The translations under genes and the position numbers were made by a program. Of a stretch of 64,000 nt of DNA, positions 59,526-64,000 are shown in pieces. The stretch covers positions 62,001-126,000 of the forward strand of contig NZ_JAGZSD010000008.1 of the NCBI RefSeq assembly GCF_018381315.1. The letters are read 5' to 3'. This DNA comes from Anaerostipes sp. (GTDB taxonomy: Bacteria; Bacillota; Clostridia; Lachnospirales; Lachnospiraceae). The notes below the pieces were generated by a model. It worked only from the letters and a program-made list of their open reading frames with translations. It did no database searches and had not been told where the DNA came from. How positions within the stretch are numbered: position 1 is the stretch's first letter; each line of letters begins with the position of its first letter.

Positions 59526-60727
59526 CTCACCTCGAATCGGTTTTCCTCTCCTCCCAGATAAAAAGAGTCTCCGGTTTTCAGTTTTCTGTTTTCTCCCGGC
59601 TCCACTTTTGTCCCGTTGGCCAGAAAGGTTCCGTATGTAGATTTAAGATCTCTGAGCAGTATTCCGTCACCTGCCGGTTCTACCTCACAGTGAACTGCAC
59701 TGACTCCTTTCGTATCCACCGGCATTGCAATACCGCATTTTGAACTGTCCCTGCCTATCCAGGTCGTCTCTGTCACCCGGAACTTTCGTCCGGACAAAGG
59801 CCCTGCTGCCGCTGCCACAAGAATTGCCGCTTTTTCACTGCTTTCTGCGGCCTTAAATGGTTCCGGTTTTATAAAACTTTCCTCCGCTGCCGGAGCAGAC
59901 GGTTCCGGTTTCTTTTTCTTTCCTTTTATAATCAGAAGAATAATTACAAGAATAAGAACTGCTCCCGCAGCGATTCCTGCTATGAGCATAACTTTTGGGA
60001 CACCGGATCCTGCCACTGCATAAGGCACTTGGTTCTGGTCAAGATTCCGAATCAGTTCATCGATAACAACTGCATATTTTGCCTTTTCCCCAATCATAAA
60101 TGTGTTGACTCCAACTACCTGGCCTTTGGAATTTACAAGGGGACCGCCGGAATTGCCCTGACTGATCTCGATATCCACAAGATAACAGTCTGTACCATTG
60201 ACCCGGACCTGCTTTGAAATGCCTCCTCTTGTAATAGAAATATCACTTTCATCAAATTTAACCACGTCAGCTGCCATAGAAGCCGCCGGATAACCTAACG
60301 CCGCAAAATCATCATCCATATCTGTCTTTTCCATAGGGCAGAGTACCATAGCCTCCCGCTGGTCTGTAGGTTCGGGAAGCTTCAAAACAGCCAGGTCATG
60401 CTCCTCGCTCTTCCAATATACCTCCGCCGTCATAGAACGCTGTGCCGCCGCAGAAAAATAAACAGTCAGCGAACATGGAATCTTATTTCCGTATTTATCC
60501 GTTGGCTGTGCCACATGACAGTTGGTTGCAATATATTGAATATCTTTTCCCGGCTTTCCAATGGCAAACCCGGAACCCCAGCCGATCATATTTCCTTTGC
60601 TGTCTGTCATTGCGATACATACAACACTGTCTTTGGCCTCTGTCGGTGTGGATGCCTTAACCGGAAATGCCAATAAGAGCACTGCTGCACACAAGATCAA
60701 TACTGTAACTTTTAATCGTTTTCCCAT
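59522..60727 (-). CDS. Secreted trypsin-like serine protease fused through a membrane helix to a cytoplasmic FHA domain
   Basis: Protein of 401 residues with an unusual plan. A signal peptide (to about 25) leads to an extracytoplasmic trypsin/HtrA-like domain: triad His in ATNCHVAQP, Asp in SEEHDLAVLKL and Ser in SQGNSGGPLVNSKGQVVGVN. One transmembrane helix follows (about 244-266), then a cytoplasmic tail with an FHA domain (TWIGRDSSKCGIAM, VSAVHCEVEP, DLKSTYGTFLANGTKV). It may pass signals between wall proteolysis and phospho-signalling. Operon neighbour of two PP2C genes and the kinase. Confidence 0.92.
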   Translation of the reverse strand: MGKRLKVTVLILCAAVLLLAFPVKASTPTEAKDSVVCIAMTDSKGNMIGWGSGFAIGKPGKDIQYIATNCHVAQPTDKYGNKIPCSLTVYFSAAAQRSMTAEVYWKSEEHDLAVLKLPEPTDQREAMVLCPMEKTDMDDDFAALGYPAASMAADVVKFDESDISITRGGISKQVRVNGTDCYLVDIEISQGNSGGPLVNSKGQVVGVNTFMIGEKAKYAVVIDELIRNLDQNQVPYAVAGSGVPKVMLIAGIAAGAVLILVIILLIIKGKKKKPEPSAPAAEESFIKPEPFKAAESSEKAAILVAAAAGPLSGRKFRVTETTWIGRDSSKCGIAMPVDTKGVSAVHCEVEPAGDGILLRDLKSTYGTFLANGTKVEPGENRKLKTGDSFYLGGEENRFEVR

Positions 60728-60742
60728 ATCCTTCCTCCATTC

Positions 60743-61603
60743 TTAATTATAGCTGACTGCCATAGCCGTCATATTGTCCTGTCCGGGCAGCTGTTTTAAC
60801 GCCGCGGTGTTTACCATCCTTCCACATGCCTCCTGCGGTTCCCTCCGCATACTTTCTGCCATTTCTTCTTCTGTCAAAGTATTGTAAATACCATCCGTCA
60901 CCATAAGTATCTTATCTTTATTCTGCAGAATAAAACCATGATGGTTTGCATCGATCTCTTCCATAACAGGGCACCCCAGATAGCTGGTCAGTGCATCTTT
61001 CTGCGGATGCCGCATTGCTTCCTCAAAACTTGCTTCCCCTCTGATAAAGCGGCCCAGCAGCCTGTTTTTATAATTGTGGTCCTCATTGAGCTGATACAGA
61101 CGTCCTCCCCGAAACAGATACAGCCGGCTGTCCCCTGCCGTGCACCAATACAGCCTGTTTTCATAGAAAATGGCTGCTGCAAGGGTGGCTCCTGCCCCGG
61201 CCTTTCCATCTCTTCCATACATACTGAAAATCTCATCACTCAGCTTTGAAATAAAGCCTTTCATCTGCTGCCAGACAGGCAGCTGCCCCTGAATCTGCTT
61301 AAAAAACTCAAGTGTCCTGGAAACTGCCAGTTCGCTGACATCCCTCCCTGAGGAAAGTCCTCCCATACCGTCTGCAAGCACAGCGCAAATTCCTGCCCGG
61401 GCCAAAAGCTGTTTATCCGAAAGATCTGAAAATCCAAAGGAATCCTCCTGTCGGCTTCTGGCCCCAATATGCTGTGCATTGCCGAATCTGAATTCTGCTT
61501 CCAGTCCGGGAAACTTTACAAGAACAGGTTTTTGGCTTTCTCTCGGTATTTCGATTGTCTTTCCCACTTTTTGATTCTTTTTTTTCTTCTTTCTTCCAAA
61601 CAC
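60743..61603 (-). CDS. PP2C-type Ser/Thr protein phosphatase (first of operon)
   Basis: Phosphatase of 286 residues. A basic N-terminus (MFGRKKKKKNQKVGK) precedes GARSRQEDSFGFSD, VLADGMGGLSSGRD, CTAGDSRLYLFRGGRLYQL, NEDHNYK and LMVTDGIYNTL and DNMTAMAVSYN. The start is GTG at 61603, nine bases after GGGAG and six bases after the FHA gene. It is only distantly similar to the PP2C at 58785, so the two are not recent duplicates and may have different targets. Confidence 0.93.
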   Translation of the reverse strand: MFGRKKKKKNQKVGKTIEIPRESQKPVLVKFPGLEAEFRFGNAQHIGARSRQEDSFGFSDLSDKQLLARAGICAVLADGMGGLSSGRDVSELAVSRTLEFFKQIQGQLPVWQQMKGFISKLSDEIFSMYGRDGKAGAGATLAAAIFYENRLYWCTAGDSRLYLFRGGRLYQLNEDHNYKNRLLGRFIRGEASFEEAMRHPQKDALTSYLGCPVMEEIDANHHGFILQNKDKILMVTDGIYNTLTEEEMAESMRREPQEACGRMVNTAALKQLPGQDNMTAMAVSYN

Positions 61604-61609
61604 AGATTA

Positions 61610-62221
61610 TCACTCCCAACAAAAATCTTCGTTGCAGAATTTTCTGAATAACAGCTTTGTCTCTCCGAGCTTTATAGTGTCATTGTCTTTCAGTATCTCC
61701 GGCATCAAAAGCAGCTTCCCGTTTAATTTTACATTATTCTTCTGATGCTCTCCCGGCTGAATATAAAACTCATTTTCCTCTCCATCATAGGAAATGATGA
61801 TATTTGCTACAGAAGAGATCTTATCGTCAAAACTTAAGACAACATCATTGGAACCTGCCCTTCCCACAAAATTTCTCTCCCCGTGCAGCCTGAAGTCCTT
61901 TCCTTTTTTCTTTCCCTCAATGCAGACCAGCCAGCCGGTCACGGCTGATACTCCCTCGTCATTAATATCCAGCCCCTGCGTCACATTCTGATAAGGTTCT
62001 GTGACTCCCAGGCTTCTCCCCTGCTCCTGCACCGGCTGTACATTCAACGGCATGGTCTTCGGAAATCCTCCGTCCCCTGTCCCCCCAGGTATATTTTCCT
62101 GGGACGCCGTGCTTCCCAAAGGCACAGTGACTCCTATGGCCTGGCTTCCGCTGCAGTACGGACACTGTGCATGCTTTTCATTATCATAATTATGTCCATT
62201 GGGACACTGAATAATTGCCAT
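61610..62221 (-). CDS. Zinc-ribbon/FHA domain protein
   Basis: Cytoplasmic protein of 203 residues. The N-terminal zinc ribbon has CPNGHNYD and CPYCSGSQ. A Pro/Gly/Gln linker leads to the FHA domain at about 105-195 (FRLHGERNFVGRAGSNDVVL, ISSVANIIISYDGEENEFYI and a KNNVKLNGK Asn). The same ribbon type opens the kinase at 55526. First gene of the seven-gene operon, with a promoter at 62283-62311. Confidence 0.9.
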   Translation of the reverse strand: MAIIQCPNGHNYDNEKHAQCPYCSGSQAIGVTVPLGSTASQENIPGGTGDGGFPKTMPLNVQPVQEQGRSLGVTEPYQNVTQGLDINDEGVSAVTGWLVCIEGKKKGKDFRLHGERNFVGRAGSNDVVLSFDDKISSVANIIISYDGEENEFYIQPGEHQKNNVKLNGKLLLMPEILKDNDTIKLGETKLLFRKFCNEDFCWE

Positions 62222-62282
62222 ATTATTCCCTCCATGCTTCTTATCAAGATGACCCTTACATCATAATATCTATTATAATTTT

Positions 62283-62311
62283 ACTATATTCTGCCTTTTA
62301 TAAGCTCCCAA
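62283..62311 (-). promoter_or_regulatory. Promoter of the FHA/PP2C/kinase operon
   Basis: TTGGGA (62306-62311), 17-base spacer, TATAGT (62283-62288) on the minus strand, about 60 bases before the first gene. A TATAAT further downstream lacks a -35 box. Confidence 0.45.
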
Positions 62312-62334
62312 TAATTTTAGGAATAGACAGCAAA

Positions 62335-62379
62335 AAAGAGGACAGAAGCCGTTTTTTCAAACGTGCTTCTGTCCTCTTT
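62335..62379 (-). terminator. Terminator of the nag operon
   Basis: Perfect 15-bp stem AAAGAGGACAGAAGC (62335-62349) with its complement (62365-62379), inner CGTTT/AAACG extending it, followed on the minus strand by a run of T. Confidence 0.88.
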
Positions 62380-62387
62380 CTAACTCT

Positions 62388-63509
62388 TTAATTGTGGCTG
62401 ATCAGCTTTCCTTTTTGTACGATTGCTTTTATATTCAGCTCTTTATCTAAAATTACAACGTTGGCATATTTGCCCTCTGAAATACTTCCGTACTTCTCAT
62501 AAATACCGATTGATTTGGCCGGATTCTGTGATGCACATTTAACTGCACTCTCAAGCGGAATCCCCATGCTCCTGACTGCTGTTCTAAGGCAGTCCATCAG
62601 GTTTGTGGCAGAGCCTGCAATCGCTCCTCCCTCTGCCAATGTGGCACGGTTTCCCACTACCTTCACGTCCTGGCCTCCCAGCTGGTAAGTTCCGTCATCC
62701 ATTCCAGTAGCCATCATGCTGTCACTGATCAGTATAATATGATCATCTCCGAACATCTTAAATGTAGTCCTGACAGCACTTGGATGAATATGAATGCCAT
62801 CACATATAAGCTCCACATCAAGTCCATAATCACAGGCCGCCCCGATGACACCCGGTGCCCTGTGGCTGTAACCCGGCATAGCATTGTAAAGATGAGTCAC
62901 ATGGCTTGCACCGTTTTCAACGGCTTTGACTGCAGTATCGTAATCTGCCGCAGTGTGGCAGATCGAGATCACCGCCTCATCCTTTACCTGACGGATAAAC
63001 TCCATGGCGCCCTCGGTTTCCGGCGCAATATCCACCAGCTTAAATAAACCGTTTGAAGCCTTTTGGAGCCTGCGGTACATATCTACATCTGGCTTATGGA
63101 TATAAGCCGGATTCTGTGCCCCCTTTTTTGACTCATTAATAAACGGGCCTTCCATGTTGATGCCTACCAGATCCGCTCCTGTGCTTCCCTGGTATGCGGC
63201 AGCCGCCTCTGCGATAGACAGCAGTTTGTCCTCAGCTAAAGTCATCGTAGCCGGACAAATAGCCAGCACCCCGTTCTCTGCCTCATATGCAGCCATATTT
63301 TCTATAGCTTCCTGTGTGCCGTCACAAAAATCATAACCCACACAGCCATGGAAATGAATATCAACCAGTCCCGGAACCGCATAGCAGCCCTCAGCATCCA
63401 ATATTTCATCATCCTGTGAAGATGCACTGATCAGTTCACCTTCCGTACAAATATCTTTTGACCGGAAGACACCGTCCTCACAAAAAACATCTGCATTTTT
63501 TATAATCAT
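62388..63509 (-). CDS. nagA: N-acetylglucosamine-6-phosphate deacetylase
   Basis: Removes the acetyl group of GlcNAc-6-P in amino-sugar catabolism and wall recycling; amidohydrolase of 373 residues. VPGLVDIHFHGCVGYDFCDG gives the metal-site His, GINMEGPFIN the Glu, ICHTAADYDTA and THLYNAMPGYSHRAPG the later His residues, and LISDSMMATGMDDG the catalytic Asp. Overlaps the nagB stop by four bases. Confidence 0.97.
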   Translation of the reverse strand: MIIKNADVFCEDGVFRSKDICTEGELISASSQDDEILDAEGCYAVPGLVDIHFHGCVGYDFCDGTQEAIENMAAYEAENGVLAICPATMTLAEDKLLSIAEAAAAYQGSTGADLVGINMEGPFINESKKGAQNPAYIHKPDVDMYRRLQKASNGLFKLVDIAPETEGAMEFIRQVKDEAVISICHTAADYDTAVKAVENGASHVTHLYNAMPGYSHRAPGVIGAACDYGLDVELICDGIHIHPSAVRTTFKMFGDDHIILISDSMMATGMDDGTYQLGGQDVKVVGNRATLAEGGAIAGSATNLMDCLRTAVRSMGIPLESAVKCASQNPAKSIGIYEKYGSISEGKYANVVILDKELNIKAIVQKGKLISHN

Positions 63510-64000
63510 AATAAATCCTCTACCTCTGATAATGCATCCGCATCGGCTACTAAAATCACGTCATTGTGAAGCTGTAAGATTGATGCCGGCACTTTCGGTG
63601 TTACCGGTCCGAAGAATGCTTCTTTGACAATCCCCGCTTTTTCTTTGCCGCTGATGATCAGAAGGATTTTCTTTGCTTTCATAATGGATTTGATTCCCAT
63701 TGTATATGCCTGTCTCGGCACATCTTCTTCCTTTTCAAAAAACCGTTTATTGGCATTGATGGTGCTCTCAGTCAAATCTACACAGTGAGTCTCTTTTTCA
63801 AAAGCCTCTCCCGGCTCGTTAAATCCAATATGACCGTTGTGGCCGATTCCAAGAAGCTGTAAATCCACGCCTCCAATATCCTCTAAAACCTGATTATATC
63901 TTGCACATTCCTTCTGTGAATCCTCTTCCATACCATTTGGAATGTTAATATTTTCAGGTTTGATATTTACTTTGTTAAAGAGATACTGATGCATGAAATA
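63506..64000 (-). CDS. nagB: Glucosamine-6-phosphate deaminase (5' end beyond window)
   Basis: Converts GlcN-6-P to fructose-6-P plus ammonia, completing entry of amino sugars into glycolysis. The 164 visible C-terminal residues include the active-site segment LLGIGHNGHIGFNEPG and YTMGIKSIMKAKKILLIISG; about 80 N-terminal residues lie beyond the window. Precedes nagA with a 4-base overlap, the usual operon. Confidence 0.96.
   Translation of the reverse strand, partial: YFMHQYLFNKVNIKPENINIPNGMEEDSQKECARYNQVLEDIGGVDLQLLGIGHNGHIGFNEPGEAFEKETHCVDLTESTINANKRFFEKEEDVPRQAYTMGIKSIMKAKKILLIISGKEKAGIVKEAFFGPVTPKVPASILQLHNDVILVADADALSEVEDLL

Noticed and set aside
1..64000. CRISPR arrays, tRNA or rRNA genes, insertion sequences with transposase
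   Set aside because: No regularly spaced repeats, tRNA-like cloverleaf apart from tmRNA, rRNA segments or transposase-like proteins could be seen.

Overview
The window looks like a chromosomal segment of an anaerobic, Gram-positive Firmicute of the Lachnospiraceae type (Clostridia). This rests on gene order (rimM-trmD-rplS-lepB-rbgA-rnhB-yraN; gapA-pgk-tpiA-gpmI-eno; secG-rnr-smpB with a nearby ssrA), lipobox signal peptides, strong AGGAGG ribosome-binding sites, and cell-wall enzymes with no outer-membrane genes. Most genes lie on the minus strand. No contig-scale damage is visible. Only the first gene (sugar symporter) and the last (nagB) are cut by the window ends.

Layout. 1-2.9 kb: a sugar symporter preceded by a stand-alone EIIA-Glc protein, divergent from a MATE exporter whose promoter sits on a perfect inverted repeat. 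3.0-13.1 kb: housekeeping genes for phospholipid precursors (plsY, gpsA), ribosome maturation (der, rbgA, rimM, trmD, rplS), two signal peptidases, rnhB, yraN and pgeF. 13.1-19.2 kb: a DUF885 lipoprotein, then a five-gene module (response regulator, ABC ATPase, two permeases, histidine kinase) of the antimicrobial-peptide sensing and resistance type. 19.2-20.8 kb: an ECF sigma factor, an RsgI-like anti-sigma factor with a His-rich tail and a tiny secreted His/Lys-rich protein behind an ECF-like promoter. 21.0-22.8 kb: two secreted Big2-domain proteins.

22.8-26.5 kb is the most unusual stretch. It is an A/T-rich island of about 3.6 kb bounded by 61-bp direct repeats (59/61 identical). One repeat covers the 3' end of the intact tmRNA gene (26475-26819). 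The other is a displaced copy of that end at 22816-22876. The island has no visible integrase and carries three lipoprotein genes. Two of them end in almost identical Ltp-type repeat modules, the family of the phage TP-J34 superinfection-exclusion lipoprotein. I read it as an ssrA-integrated remnant or satellite that may protect its host from phage DNA entry.

26.9-35.4 kb: a solute-binding lipoprotein paired with a hybrid histidine kinase, a Cof-type HAD phosphatase, a GH25 lysozyme, smpB, rnr and secG. A structured intergenic element between secG and rnr recurs upstream of lepB at 11.2 kb. 35.5-48.1 kb: an M6 metalloprotease, then the glycolytic genes eno, gpmI, tpiA, pgk and gapA, interrupted by a 1038-residue surface protein. 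gapA has a recognisable promoter and a Rex-like operator. 48.1-54.7 kb: a Na/Pi cotransporter, a histidinol-phosphatase-like PHP protein, a radical SAM protein, an L,D-transpeptidase and a two-component system.

54.7-62.2 kb is a tight seven-gene operon of eukaryotic-type phospho-signalling genes: zinc-ribbon/FHA protein, PP2C phosphatase, serine protease/FHA, a second PP2C, RDD/FHA membrane protein, Ser/Thr kinase with a C-terminal YARHG domain, and a cell-wall amidase. The last genes, nagA and nagB, handle amino-sugar catabolism. Overall the window joins central metabolism with cell-envelope sensing and remodelling. All functional statements are from sequence motifs read by eye; no database search was run.
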